From Anopheles merus (Eukaryota; Arthropoda; Insecta; Diptera; Culicidae), in assembly GCF_017562075.2 (NCBI RefSeq), contig NW_024427611.1, forward strand, positions 124,001 to 188,000: a DNA stretch of 64,000 bases, written 5' to 3'. Below the pieces are notes generated by a model that was not told where the DNA came from, did not search any database, and was given only the letters and a program-made list of their open reading frames with translations. This document shows, piece by piece, positions 52,338-62,661 of the stretch. Every line of letters starts with the position of its first letter. Position 1 is the stretch's first letter. Both the position numbers and the translations under genes were made by a program.

Positions 52338-52652
52338 AGCCCCTTACTTTAGTAGTAATGGGGACTACAATTGCCTCTTCCACTTGCCTCTTCCAGTTGG
52401 ATACGCCCATTACGAACGACGGGTCTACTGAGTGAGGCTATGGAATGCACAAATCTTTATTGTTTAACTCTTGTATAGGCTGATCAGCGTTACTTTACAG
52501 CGGATGCTTGGATGACTTTTATTTAGTTTATTTGTGTTACTTAGTTAGTTAGTAGTTAAGGTTTTTAGATACATTTTATTGATTTTTATCAAGTCGAAAA
52601 AATAAGAAGTAAACCTATCAGATAAAATATCTCTTATTTTGTGGATGATATA
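52338..52652 (+). repeat. X tail, copy 3
   Basis: It matches 35946-36300: CCCCTTACTTTAGTAGTAAT, GAGTGAGGCTATGGAATGCA, GGCTGATCAGCGTTACTTTA, TTAGTTAGTTAG. It is cut at GTGGATGATATA by the LTR of an mdg3-like gypsy. Confidence 0.8.
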
Positions 52653-52815
52653 TGTTAGGTTAAATTTTTGATAGGACGTGCCGCTGTACAAGCCTACCGT
52701 AGTAAAATGTACCACAGGCAAAGTAGAAAGAAACCGAGAGAAACAAGAGTGAGACAGTGATAAGAACGTGACCAACAAAAAGTGTATAAAATGATATGGA
52801 TTGGAATAAAGGAGG
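52653..52815 (+). repeat. 5' LTR of mdg3-like gypsy, left part
   Basis: It starts TGTTAGGTTAAATTTTTGAT, with a TATA-like GTATAAAATG near 52784 and AATAAA at about 52805. It is interrupted by BEL-2 after GGAGG (52811-52815). Confidence 0.75.
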
Positions 52816-53039
52816 TGTTACGCGTAAGCTTGGGGAAAACTGTTTAACGGAAATTTGGAGATTTGCTAGGATCGAAAATGAACTGTGGAGAGATGAGCTT
52901 CGGCTGTGGAGAAATGAACTTCGGCTATGCAGAAATGAACTTCGGCTGGGTAGAGATGAACTTTAGAGATTAAAGATTGAATCATACGAAATAATTTAGT
53001 AGCAATAAAGAACTCATTGAAATAAGAGCTATCGAAACA
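52816..53039 (+). repeat. 5' LTR of BEL-2
   Basis: TGTTACGCGTAAGC to ATCGAAACA. It includes four 21-bp units (52884-52967) of the type TGTGGAGAAATGAACTTCGGC and an AATAAAG near 53004. Confidence 0.93.
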
Positions 53040-53082
53040 TTGGTCCTTCGAACCGGATTTATCCGCATTAGTTAAAATTAAA

Positions 53083-53302
53083 CTAATCGGGCCGGTCTGG
53101 TGGTACAGTCGTCAACTCGTACGACTTAACAACATGCCCGTCATGGGTTCAAGTCCCGAATAGACCGTGCCGCCATACGTAGGACTGACTATCCTGCTAT
53201 GGTAATAAAAAGTCACTGAAAGCCAAGCTCACTTCACTAGTGGGTACAGGCAGGCCTTGACCGACAGCGGTTGTTGTGCCAAAGAAGAAGAAGAAGAAGA
53301 AG
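53083..53302 (+). mobile_element. SINE200: SINE200 in the BEL-2 leader
   Basis: tRNA-like head with GGTTCAAGTCCCG (box B), body GACCGTGCCGCCATACG, and a tail of repeated AAG units. It is flanked by TTAAAATTAAA (53072-53082 and 53303-53313). It lies 43 bp inside the PBS region of BEL-2. Confidence 0.88.
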
Positions 53303-53437
53303 TTAAAATTAAAATTATTGCTCTTAACATTTGCTACTCAACGTTAATTGGAGAATATTCGTCTCATCTGTGGCACCGTCGCTACCACGCGCGTGCGTAA
53401 TTATCAGTTCCCATCCGACACGAAACACTTGTTCCGG

Positions 53438-53660
53438 CGCAATCACGCGTGTGCAGCATCTTCGCCTTACCGACACATCGACATACACATCGCCGCAATC
53501 ACGCGTGTGTAGCATCCTCGTTTCACCGACACAGACTTCAACGTACCGCCGCAATCACGCGCGCACAGTACCCTCGCTTTCCAATAACGACAGTATCGCA
53601 TCGCCACAATTACACTTGTGCACCTTCATCGCTTTATCGATACGGATATCCTCGCTACCA
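53438..53660 (+). repeat. Degenerate 56-bp tandem repeats (4 units) in the BEL-2 leader
   Basis: Units start with CGCAATCACGCGTGTG at about 53438, 53494, 53550 and 53605, with period 55-56 bp. A second short array of roughly 18-bp units (TTCATCATCCTGCGCG type) lies at 53962-54040. Both lie in the leader and have no clear coding role. Confidence 0.8.
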
Positions 53661-54309
53661 CGGGATAACGTGTGATCTAGACTTCAGTGAATTTATTGGC
53701 TCATTCATCGCTATCCTCGTGAATCTTCACCCAAACGCATTCATCATCTTGCTTTATCGGGTGTTTCAACCAGCTGCGCCGAGTGGAGAAGATACATCAA
53801 ACCTGTTAAAGTCAGATAAGTATTCGCTGAAGATTATACGTATATTCAACGATATTAATACCATCGCATTGCTCCTACAACGTGTGTGAAATATCATCAG
53901 CTGCAACGCCATATTCTATCGTTATCTGTGTGAGTCTCCATTTTAGCCACTGTGTTCATCATCCCGCATTCATCATCCTGCGCGTTCATCCTCCTGCGAA
54001 TTCATCCTCCCGCACGTTCATCATCCTGCGCGTTGATCGTGTGTGAGTGTTTCATCGTGTAACACAGATCGGCGCCAACTTCATCGCATTACAGCAACCA
54101 CGCAACCACCACGATATTCCTGCAACCACGACACATAGGTCGGCACTACGTTTGTGGGCAGATTGATCATACTACAAGCTTCAAGTACCAACAACGTGTG
54201 CGTGAGTATTACAGTGGCGCGAAGCTACGATCATTTCATCTTATAATCCTCCATCGCATTAGACCGAGAGTTCATCGTATTATCAGGAGTGTCAAACCCA
54301 AAGTGCAAA
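53661..54309 (+). other. BEL-2 leader, remainder
   Basis: This is untranslated sequence rich in ATC/CAT motifs up to the first gag ATG at 54310. I see no gene in it. Confidence 0.6.
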
Positions 54310-54483
54310 ATGAGTGAACCAGCTGTAAAGATTTTTGAGCTTAAGAAACGCGATATATTTTTGAAACTTCAATTAATCGCCCATTTTCTGCGAACGTATG
54401 ATAACTCGAAAGCTCGTGAAAAACAAGGTAGACTGCAATCATTAGAAAACATTCGCATACAATTTGCGCATAAAAAGGCATAG
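54310..54483 (+). pseudogene. BEL-2 Gag N-terminus
   Basis: ATG at 54310 opens MSEPAVKIFELKKRDIFLKL, a helical start typical of BEL/Pao Gag, which stops at 54483 (AHKKA). The rest of gag starts 39 bp on, so a frameshift or stop interrupts the N-terminal part. Confidence 0.65.
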
Positions 54484-54521
54484 TAAATGATACGACGAAT
54501 TTTGATTGCAAATATCACGAG

Positions 54522-55264
54522 ATGAAAGCTTCTCTTCAAGATCCCCCAAGGAGCCCTAATCTAGAATCCACTCGCATAAATCCTTGTTCTGAAATGCAAC
54601 AAACATCTTCATTCAATACATCTATACGGCTTCCGCAAGCAGATCTGCCATCATTTAATGGTGATATAACAAAATGGTTGTCTTTTAAAGATCGATTCGA
54701 GTCAATGGTACATGAGGCAAGTGATATTCCAGAAGTGACCAAACTGCAATACCTATTATCGTCCTTGACAGAGCCTTTAGCAACGCAATTTGAACATACT
54801 CCAATTACCGCAGATAGTTATACAACAACTTGGGATGCACTAGTGAAACGACTCGATAACACCAAGCGTATTAAACGAGAATATTTTCTGGGTATACACA
54901 ATTTGAAGCGCATGAGTAACAATTCAGTGCACGAACTACAGCGTGTTGTAAACGAAGTAATAAGGCTAGTGAGGGGACTTCAACGATTGAAGGCACCAGT
55001 TGACCAGTGGGATATTCCACTGACAAATATGCTGCTGTACAAGCTGGATGAGGATACTGTTTGGGCTTGGGAAAAACATGCTGCTGATCTCACCGAAGAT
55101 AAATATAATGATTTAATCAAGTTTCTCGAAAAACGCATTAGTGTACAGATAAATCATCGTACAAATCAGGTTAACATGGTGGCCGGTAGGCAGGTAAAAC
55201 CCAATCGCAACATAGCTCTTCCTATCCAAGTCTATGAGAGTAATCAGAACATAAACCGGTGTGT
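54522..55264 (+). pseudogene. BEL-2 Gag main part, split by SINE200
   Basis: The frame contains RLPQADLPSFNGDITKWLSF (the DUF1759 start: LPxFxGD...W..F), SVHELQRVVNEVIRLV and LEKRISVQINHRT. It is broken at residue NINRC by a SINE200, exactly in the first zinc knuckle. On the far side of the SINE the frame resumes with CVVCGESHNVNSC, using the 12-bp target duplication. Confidence 0.85.
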
Positions 55265-55470
55265 TAGCCGGTCTCATGGTACAGTCGTCAACTCGTACGA
55301 CTTAACAACATGCCCGTCATGGGTTCAAGCCCCGAATAGACCGTGCCGCCATACGTAGGACTGACTATCCTGCTATGGGGGGAAATCAATAAGTCACTGA
55401 AAGCCAACCCCACAAGTGGGTTGGCAGGCCTTGACCGTCATCGGTTGTTGAGCCAAAGAAGAAGAAGAAG
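55265..55470 (+). mobile_element. SINE200: SINE200 inside the BEL-2 zinc knuckle
   Basis: tRNA-like SINE with box B GGTTCAAGCCCCG and GAA-rich tail. The 12-bp target duplication AAACCGGTGTGT (55253-55264 and 55471-55482) is perfect. Confidence 0.92.
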
Positions 55471-56527
55471 AAACCGGTGTGTAGTATGTGGTGAATCGCA
55501 CAATGTAAACTCTTGTCCAAAATTTGAAGCCCTTACAATTGCTAATAGAGATAAGTTAGTAAAAACCAAAATGCTTTGCTTCAACTGCTTAAGAGTGGGC
55601 CTTTCAGTGCGATACTGCAAATCTAACTTCGTATGTAAACACTGTAAAGGGAAACACCATTCCAAATTATGTAAACGAACCATATCGATGGCAAACGAAG
55701 AAATGATTCCACCAGTTCCCTTGGTAACAGCAACTGCATACAAGGCTAAGCGCAAAATGGCGTTGTTATCAACCGTACTGATATATATTGATAATATTCA
55801 CAAAACACCATGTATTGTCAGGGCATCAATTGACAATGGCCCTCAAACAAACTTTATCACAGAGAAATTGGCAAGACAACTCGGATTAAAGGGGGTTAGA
55901 TTGAACGAACCTGTATGTGGCATTGGAGGATCGATTACGAATTTAACTGGAGTAGTCGTTGGTACCATACGATCAAGAATATCGAACTATCATTCGCATG
56001 CAGAGTTTCTTATGTTGCCCAAAATAACATCAGAATTACCGACGCAAACTATTGACATTAGTAACTGGAATATTCCAAACACCATTCACCTAGCTGATTC
56101 TGAGTTTTATGCTCCAAACCAAATTGATATGCTTCTAGGAGTTGAAATATTCGTTGAGATTATAAAGAGCGGAAAGATCAAACTAGCTGATGATTATTCA
56201 ACTTTAATTGAAACTGAGTTGGGATGGATAATTGGAGGTCCGTACAAATCTCAGCCTAATACTGCGAATTTAGTTTGTGCCTTGTCAACTCAAGATGAAA
56301 CCGACACCTTAAATAATCTATTGGAGAACTTTTCCAATATTGAAGAATTGGTGAAGAACGAATTGAGCCAAGAAGAACAAAAGTGCGAGAAGCATTTTAT
56401 CGATACAACCACACGAGACTCTACCGGAAAGATAATTGTGCGATTGCCATTCAAGTCAAATTTAGAGTTGGGTGATTCAAAACAAATTGCATTGCGGAGA
56501 TTTAGGACAAGAGAGAAGATTAGCTAG
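55471..56527 (+). pseudogene. BEL-2 zinc knuckles, protease and DUF1758-like region
   Basis: Knuckles CVVCGESHNVNSC, CFNCLRVG...C and CKHCKGKHHSKLC are followed by the protease (CIVRASIDNGPQTNFITEKL) and MLLGVEIFVEI. The protease centre reads DNG where DSG or DTG is usual. The frame ends in a stop (KIS*) at 56527, before RT. Earlier pieces are joined only if the SINE is removed. Confidence 0.8.
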
Positions 56528-56532
56528 AGAAC

Positions 56533-57112
56533 CTGAATGCTTCAAGAATACGTGCTTTTATGAAGGAGTATGAAGAAATAGGACACATGAGTAGAGTTAC
56601 CACACAGGTTATCTGGTTATTACATGCCACATCATGCTGTCTTCAAAAGGGATAGTCTAACAACAAAATGCAGGGTAGTATTCGATGCATCATGTAAAAC
56701 ATCAAATGGTTTATTGTTAAATGATGTTTTGAAGGTTGGTCCTACCATTCAACAGGATACTACCAACATTTTAATAAGATGGAGAACAAGAGCAGTTGCA
56801 GTCACAGCTGACGTGGCAAAAATGTATAGGCAAGTATGGATAAATCCTGAAGATCGTCGATTTCAGCGAATCCTGTGGAGATCTAAACCAAATGAGCCGG
56901 TTGAAACCTTTGAGCTTAATACCGTCACATACGGTACTGCAGCAGCACCGTTCCTAGCCATCCGAGCACTTAATAGCATAGTCGAAGATCATCGAGTGCA
57001 ATTTCCGCTCGCTGCTTCAAGAAAGGAAGATTTTTACGTCGATGATCTTATCACGGGAGCAGATACCGAAGAGGAAGCAAGAAAACTTTTTTTGAAGCAA
57101 AATCCTTACTAG
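56533..57112 (+). pseudogene. BEL-2 RT
   Basis: The frame has MPHHAVFKRDSLTTKCRVVF (PxHxV... and VFDAS), AVTADVAKMYRQVWINPEDR (motif A) and FYVDDLITGAD (motif C), all three RT signatures of BEL/Pao. It ends at 57112 through a frameshift. Confidence 0.85.
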
Positions 57113-57129
57113 ATAGAGGTGGGTTTCCG

Positions 57130-57981
57130 TTGCGAAAGTGGGCGTCAAATTGTTCGCAAGTTTTACCAGATGCCATAAAGGGACCTCAAGACCCAGTGCT
57201 GTTGTATGAATCAAATTCAAACTGCGCAGTTACAACTTTAGGCCTAGTTTGGAATCCTGTATCTGATTTGCTGAGTATACGAGTGCCGGAGATCGAAGGT
57301 GAGCAGGTAGTAACAAGGTGTAGCGTTTATCGGACTGTAGCTCGAATATATGACCCACTGGGTATAATCGATACTGTAAAGGCTAAAGCAAAACAATTTA
57401 TGCAGCATTTGTGGACGCTAAGAGATCAAGACGACAAGCAATATGGATGGGACGTGAAACTTCCACGCCAACTGCGTGAGGAATGGCAACTATTTGAAAC
57501 ACAACTTGTTCATCTAAAGGAGATCAGCGTTCCGAGGCTTGTTGCTATTGCTCATCCAGATACCATTCAACTTCATGGGTTCGGCAATGCTTCAGAAAGC
57601 GGCTACGGTGCATGTGTATATGTTCGAAGTATTGATTCAGCCGGGACAATGTCGTCACGGCTATTTGTGTCCAAATCAAAGGTGGCACCATTGTCTAAGA
57701 AGCACATCATAGCAAGACTCGAACTGTGCGCTGCTCATTTGCTTAGCAAACTGATAACTAAAGTGAGAAAATCGATCAACATGGAAGTACAAACATACTG
57801 CTGGACCGATTCTACTACTGTGTTATATTGGTTGAAATCTTCTCCCAATCGATGGAAAACTTTGTGGCAAACAGAGTATAGCAAATTCAATGCACAACTC
57901 AAGGTATCGAATGGCGACATGTTCCTGGCATACAAAATACCGCTGACGCAGTGTCAAGAGGAAGATTTCCGACCGAAATAA
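57130..57981 (+). pseudogene. BEL-2 RT thumb and RNase H
   Basis: VYRTVARIYDPLGIIDTVKA is the conserved Pao block after RT. HGFGNASESGYGACVYVRS starts RNase H, with N where the first catalytic D usually lies (DAS), and TYCWTDSTTVLYWLKS follows. The integrase linker lies in the next frame (57951-58220). Confidence 0.8.
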
Positions 57982-59325
57982 TCAAAGATGATATTTGGTG
58001 GAGTGGACCAGATTGGCTGCAAATGGACAAAACTGCTTGGCAAACTTACAAAATTTCAAATGCCGAGGATTTGAAGGTCGTTGAAGAAGAGCGCATTACA
58101 TGCGCATTAACTAGTACGGTAAATGTGGAGTCGTTTATCAATCGTGCTTGCGAGGCTAGTGATACTTTTGATGAATTGAAGCGAGTAGTATCCTACGTCT
58201 ACAAATTCTTTGATGAATGAAAAGGCGATGCGCACAACACAGAAACTAATGAGATAGAATCGTTACAACGAGCGGAGAAGATCGTAATGCGCTTGGTGCA
58301 AAGAGAATTTTATGCTAAGGAAATCGAATCGCTGAAGCAGGAGAGACCTATTAGTCGTTCATCATCGTTGAAATTGTTGAGTCCAATCTGCAAGGACGAT
58401 GGTCTTATTCGAGTTGGAGGTCGGTTGTGCAATTCAGACATAGATGAGGAGCATAAACATCCAATTTTAATGCCAGGAAAACACCGCATTGCTATACTAA
58501 TTGCTACCTACTATCACAAGACGCTAATGCATGGAGGAACTCAAATCATGACAAAACACTATTCAGCAGAAGTATTGGATAGTAGGCGGTCGAAATGTCG
58601 TTAAGAGTAGCATCCATAATTGTATACGATGCACACGATGCAAACCAAGACTATTGCAGCAACCAATGGCGGATCTTCCTCCACAGCGAGTTAGGCAAGC
58701 AAGACCGTTTTCCATCAGTAGAGTTGATTACGCGGGGCCTATTATGATGAAGGGAACACATCGGCGTGCAGCATCGAAAAAGGGTTATATTTGTTTGTTC
58801 GTCTGTTTTGTAACCAAGGCTGTCCACATTGAGTTGGCATCAGATTTAACATCTCTTGCATTTTTAGCCGCCTTGAGACGTTTCGTTGCCAAAAGAGGAC
58901 TAGTCGCTGAGCTACATTCGGACAATGGTGCGAATTTCAAGGCCACGTGTAGCCAGTTGCAGGAATTCTACAAACTGCTAAACTCTGATGATCATCGGGA
59001 GAAGACAATTAGATGGTGCGCGGACCAAGGTATCAAATGATCTTTCATCCCTCCTGGAGCACCACACTTCGGAGGACTGTGGGAGGCCGCCGTAAAATCC
59101 ATGAAGCATCACATGATTCGCGTCTTAGGGAATGGTGAGTTGACTTTTGAAGACACGTCAACTCTAATGGCAGATATCGAGGCTTGTTTAAACTCTAGGC
59201 CGTTGGTACCCGCCAGCAACGATCCAAATGACCTGGAAGCTTTGACCCCTGGACATTTTCTCGTGGGAACCAATCTACAGTGCGTACCTCAGGTCGATGT
59301 AACAGATATCCGTCTAATCGGTTAG
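57951..59325 (+). pseudogene. BEL-2 integrase
   Basis: Pieces: linker with MSRGRFPTEIIKDDIWWSGP (57951-58220), zinc finger region (58287-58604, HPILMPGKHRIAILIATYYH) and core (58654-59040, DYAGPIMMKGTHRR with D1, AELHSDNGANFKA with D2). It continues past a TGA at 59038-59040 with PPGAPHFGGLWEAAVKSMKH (E). At least three breaks are visible. Confidence 0.8.
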
Positions 59326-59630
59326 ATCATTGGAGACAAGTTCAGCGATATGTACAAATGATATGGCGTAGATGGCAGCAAGAGTATTTGCATTCTTTGC
59401 AAAAGCGAACAAAATGGAATAATTCTGCATGTGAGATTGAAGTGGGAAGGTTAGTGATAGTCAAGGAGGAAAATGTACCAATTTGTAAATGGCCTTTAGC
59501 ACGAATCAGTCAAATTCATCCAGGAGCTGATAACGTTACACGAGTTGTAACTGTGAGGTTTGCGAATAGAAAGGAGGTCCAGAGACCTGTTACGAAGATT
59601 GCCATTTTGCCAGTAACAAACAATAATTAA
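59280..59630 (+). pseudogene. BEL-2 integrase C-terminal domain (DUF5641-like)
   Basis: RLDHWRQVQRYVQMIWRRWQ and GRLVIVKEENVPICKWPLAR match the C-terminal domain that follows BEL/Pao integrases; the frame ends 25 bp before the 3' LTR. A frameshift near 59300 separates it from the core. Confidence 0.8.
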
Positions 59631-59655
59631 AAACATACGTTTTTGGTGGCCGGAA

Positions 59656-59879
59656 TGTTACGCGTAATCTTGGGGAAAACTGTTTAACGGAAATTTGGAG
59701 ATTTGCTAGGATCGAAAATGAACTGTGGAGAGATGAGCTTCAGCTGTGGAGAAATGAACTTCGGCTATGCAGAAATGAACTTCGGCTGTGTAGAGATGAA
59801 CTTTAGAGATTAAAGATTGAATCCTACGAAATAATTTAGTAGCAATAAAGAACTCATTGAAATAAGAGCTATCGAAACA
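59656..59879 (+). repeat. 3' LTR of BEL-2
   Basis: Same length and internal 21-bp repeats (59724-59807) as the 5' LTR, with about four substitutions (for example TAATCTTGG against TAAGCTTGG). Confidence 0.93.
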
Positions 59880-59954
59880 GGAGGGGAAAATTGTTTTGGC
59901 TGCAAGAGGAACAAGTGTCTGTGTTGAGCGTTTTTTACTTTTCGATTCTTTACA
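59880..59954 (+). repeat. 5' LTR of mdg3-like gypsy, right part
   Basis: It resumes with the duplicated GGAGG and ends TTCTTTACA before the PBS. Together with the left part the LTR is about 233 bp. Confidence 0.75.
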
Positions 59955-59956
59955 TT

Positions 59957-59974
59957 TAGTGTCAGAAGTGGGAT
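59957..59974 (+). other. Primer binding site of mdg3-like gypsy
   Basis: TAGTGTCAGAAGTGGGAT differs at one base from the TGGTGTCAGAAGTGGGAT complement of tRNA-Leu used by Micropia and Blastopia. Confidence 0.8.
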
Positions 59975-60018
59975 AACGCAATTTTGCTTTTGATATCCCG
60001 GCGAGCATCGAAGAGTTG

Positions 60019-60672
60019 ATGGAGCAATTTACCCGTGTCGGCTTGGTAAAAAGGTGTGAGGCCTTAGGGCTAGACACAAGCGGGTCGAAGGAGGAATTAG
60101 CTGGCAGAATAGTGGAGCACAGTGAAAGTGGAAATCATGACACCACGAGGGTGGGTGATTTATTTGGATGCGGTAGAAGGGTCAAGAACGTCGTCACGAG
60201 AGAGCGTAGATCGTAAGGCCCGGGGCGTGTCCATTCACTTCAAAGATATGCAGGATTATTTGCCTACATTTTCCGGAAAGGAAGATGTATGCACATGGGT
60301 GACCGAGTTTGAGACAAGTAACAAACTGTTCAAATGACACGATCTTCGCAATCTCATTTACGCAAAACGAGTTCTGCAGGGCGCAGCCAAGGCTTTTGTT
60401 AGAAGCATTCCGGAAGTATCGTCGTGGATCGATTTGAAACAGCGCTTGGAGAAGAATTCGAGCAGAAAGTGTCCAGTGCAACGGTACACGAATCACTTCG
60501 CCGTAGAAAAAAGAAGTCGGATGAATCATGTTCTGAGTATATCTACGCTTTGTGCGAAATCGGGAAAAAGGGACATGTCGATGAAGAATCCCTTTGTGAG
60601 TACATAGTACAAGGTATAGACGATGATCCAATGAACAAAACCTGTTCGCTGCAAAAACGATTAAACAAATGA
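60019..60672 (+). pseudogene. mdg3-like Gag with SAP-like motif
   Basis: ATG at 60019, 45 bp after the PBS. The first 40 residues (RVGLVKRCEALGLDTSGSKE, then ELAGRIVEH) look like a SAP motif, a helix-loop-helix often used for DNA contact. The frame breaks near 60125; then YLPTFSGKEDVCTWVTEFE (capsid-like) runs into a TGA (60337). The next part is at 60424-60672 (SCSEYIYALCEIGKKGHVDE). Confidence 0.65.
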
Positions 60673-60698
60673 AAAGCCAAATGTGAACTTATGAGAAA

Positions 60699-61355
60699 TT
60701 GGCAGAGCAAATTCGCGAGCAACGATCTAAGCGTCAAATTCCTGCTAAGAACCCTGACAGTAATAAAACAAAATATGCACCTCCAGCCAGTATGAAATGC
60801 CGTAGCTGCGGTAAAACGGGACATATCGTCAAAGATTGCCCAAACAAAGCAGCCGGGCCAGTTTGTTTTGCGTGTGGCAAGCCAGGGCACCTTGCCAAGG
60901 AGTGCAGTGAAAGACCCAATTTTTCGGGGAACCCAAATTTGATCAGCAGCGACAAAGGAGGAATGATCACGATAAAGATCGGTGAAAAAGAATTGAACAC
61001 TTTGTTCGACACGGGTAGCCAGTTTAACCTTTTGTCCGAGGTAGCACAAAACACAGTAAGTTGCTTGAACGTCACACCAACAACAATGTGTTTCAACGGG
61101 TTCGGTGGAAAACGAACCGCAGCGCTGGGCAAAATTGAAACTAACGTGACAATCGATCAACACATTTATCAGGGGATACAATTCTATATCGTGCCCGCCA
61201 GCAGCATGAGATACGACGCAGTCATTGGGCGAGACGCGTTGAAAGACATGGAAGCAACGGTAACACAACAGGGAATAAAAGTACGCCCCAGTAAGAATAA
61301 CGCGGAAGAGAGTGAGTGTATTAGTGAAGTGTTGTTGTGCGAGCCGGATAAATAA
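60699..61355 (+). pseudogene. mdg3-like Gag nucleocapsid and protease
   Basis: Two CCHC knuckles (CRSCGKTGHIVKDC and CFACGKPGHLAKEC, about residues 34-71) are followed by a protease with LFDTGSQFNLLSE (about 107-119). It ends at 61355 in a TAA before RT. The frame is open for 218 codons, the longest intact piece of this element. Confidence 0.8.
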
Positions 61356-62661
61356 AGCCCAAGTTTCGTGAAACAATTGCGAATATTGTGAGTGAATATG
61401 AAGAAGCACGTTGTGAAGGTAAGATTGTTCTAAGTCCAGTGAAGTTAACAATAGTACCGAACGAGCGCATTGTTCCTTTTCGACACACGCCAGGGCGTTT
61501 GGCTTACCCTGAAGAAAAGAAAAAAGTGGTTGACGATCAGGTAGAATAATGGTTAACAAAAAGAATTGTACGACCGTCGACGTCCGATTTTGCCAGTCGC
61601 GTAGTGGTGGTAAAGAAAAAGGATGGCAGCAATCGCGTGTGCGTGGATTTTATAAAACTAAACGCGGTGATATTAAAAGATGGGTTTCCAATCCCGGTGA
61701 TCGACGAAGTGTTGCAGAAGCTCCAGAATGCAAAGTGATTTTCTGTGATGGACTTGGAAAACGGGTTTTTCCATATTCCGATCGATGAGGCGAGCAAAAA
61801 ATACACCGCATTTGTAACGAAAAAGGGTTTTTACGAGTTCAATCGAGCGCCTTTTGGGTTGTGCAACTCGCCTGCAGTTTTATGCGTTTTGTAAACCATG
61901 TGTTTCTAAATCTTATCAACGAAGGAGTGTTAGAAATCTATATGGACGATTTGATCGTGTACGCAGAATCGGAAGAAGAATTTTGTTAAAAAACGAAACG
62001 AGTGCTTTTAACGACAGCGGCGCACGGGCTCCCGGTGATGTGGAAAAATTGTAAGTTTATGCAGTCGTCAGTGTTTTCTTAGGACACTACGTTGAAAACG
62101 GTTCCATTTCGCCAAGTCCGGAAAAGATCAGTGCTGTGACCAAGTTTAGCGTGCCAAGAAACGTAAAAGCTGTGCAGGCATTTCTTGGGTTGACCGGATC
62201 TTCAGGAAGTTCGTGAAAAATTACGCGCAGATTGCTCGACCTTTTACCTATCTGTCGCGTAAAGATGCGGTGTTCGTGATGGGTTATGAAGAGATGCACG
62301 CTTTTAATCTGCTGAAGGAGATTTTGGCCCAACCGGTGTTGCGGCTGTACGAGAGGAAAGCGGAGACGGAAGTGTATACAGACGCGTCGAAGGAAGAGTA
62401 TAGTGCGGTGTTACTCCAGCGTTTTGACGGAAAGCTGCACCGGTAGTGTTTTGGAGTAAGAAGACGACGGATGCGGAAGCGAAAAAGCGTAGCTACATTT
62501 TGGAAGCGAAAGCGTTTCACTTAGCAGTGAAAAAGTTTCGTCATTATTTTTTGGGGATGCGATTTAAATTAGTGACTGATTGTATTGCATTTAAGCAGAC
62601 GTTGCAAAATCGCCTCGGGAAGTGTTGTCGGGGTAGTATATTTATAAGACTTTACTTTTGA
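61356..62661 (+). pseudogene. mdg3-like RT and RNase H
   Basis: In changing frames I read VVVKKKDGSNRVCVDFIKLN, MDLENGFFHIPIDEASKKYT, FNRAPFGLCNSPAV, EIYMDDLIVYAES (YMDD) and, at 62213-62446, RPFTYLSRKDAVFVMGYEEM, then EVYTDASKEEYSAV (RNase H Asp). At least five frame breaks or stops occur. Confidence 0.75.

Larger units (their letters stand above)
52816..59879 (+). mobile_element. BEL/Pao retrotransposon BEL-2
   Basis: Two 224-bp LTRs (52816-53039 and 59656-59879) differ at about four positions and are flanked by GGAGG (52811-52815 and 59880-59884), the 5-bp duplication of BEL elements. The internal region has a PBS (TTGGTCCTTCGAACCGG), gag, protease, RT, RNase H, integrase and a C-terminal DUF5641-like domain. 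Two SINE200 copies are inserted, one in the leader and one in gag. Several frameshifts and stops disable pol. Confidence 0.93.

Noticed and set aside
53083..53302. tRNA gene
   Set aside because: Box A/B-like sequences are present but the body and tail are those of SINE200, with target duplications and no intact cloverleaf.
53331..53889. Two overlapping frames (114 and 146 codons) as genes
   Set aside because: They cover the 56-bp tandem repeats in the BEL-2 leader, upstream of gag; no domain and no ATG context.
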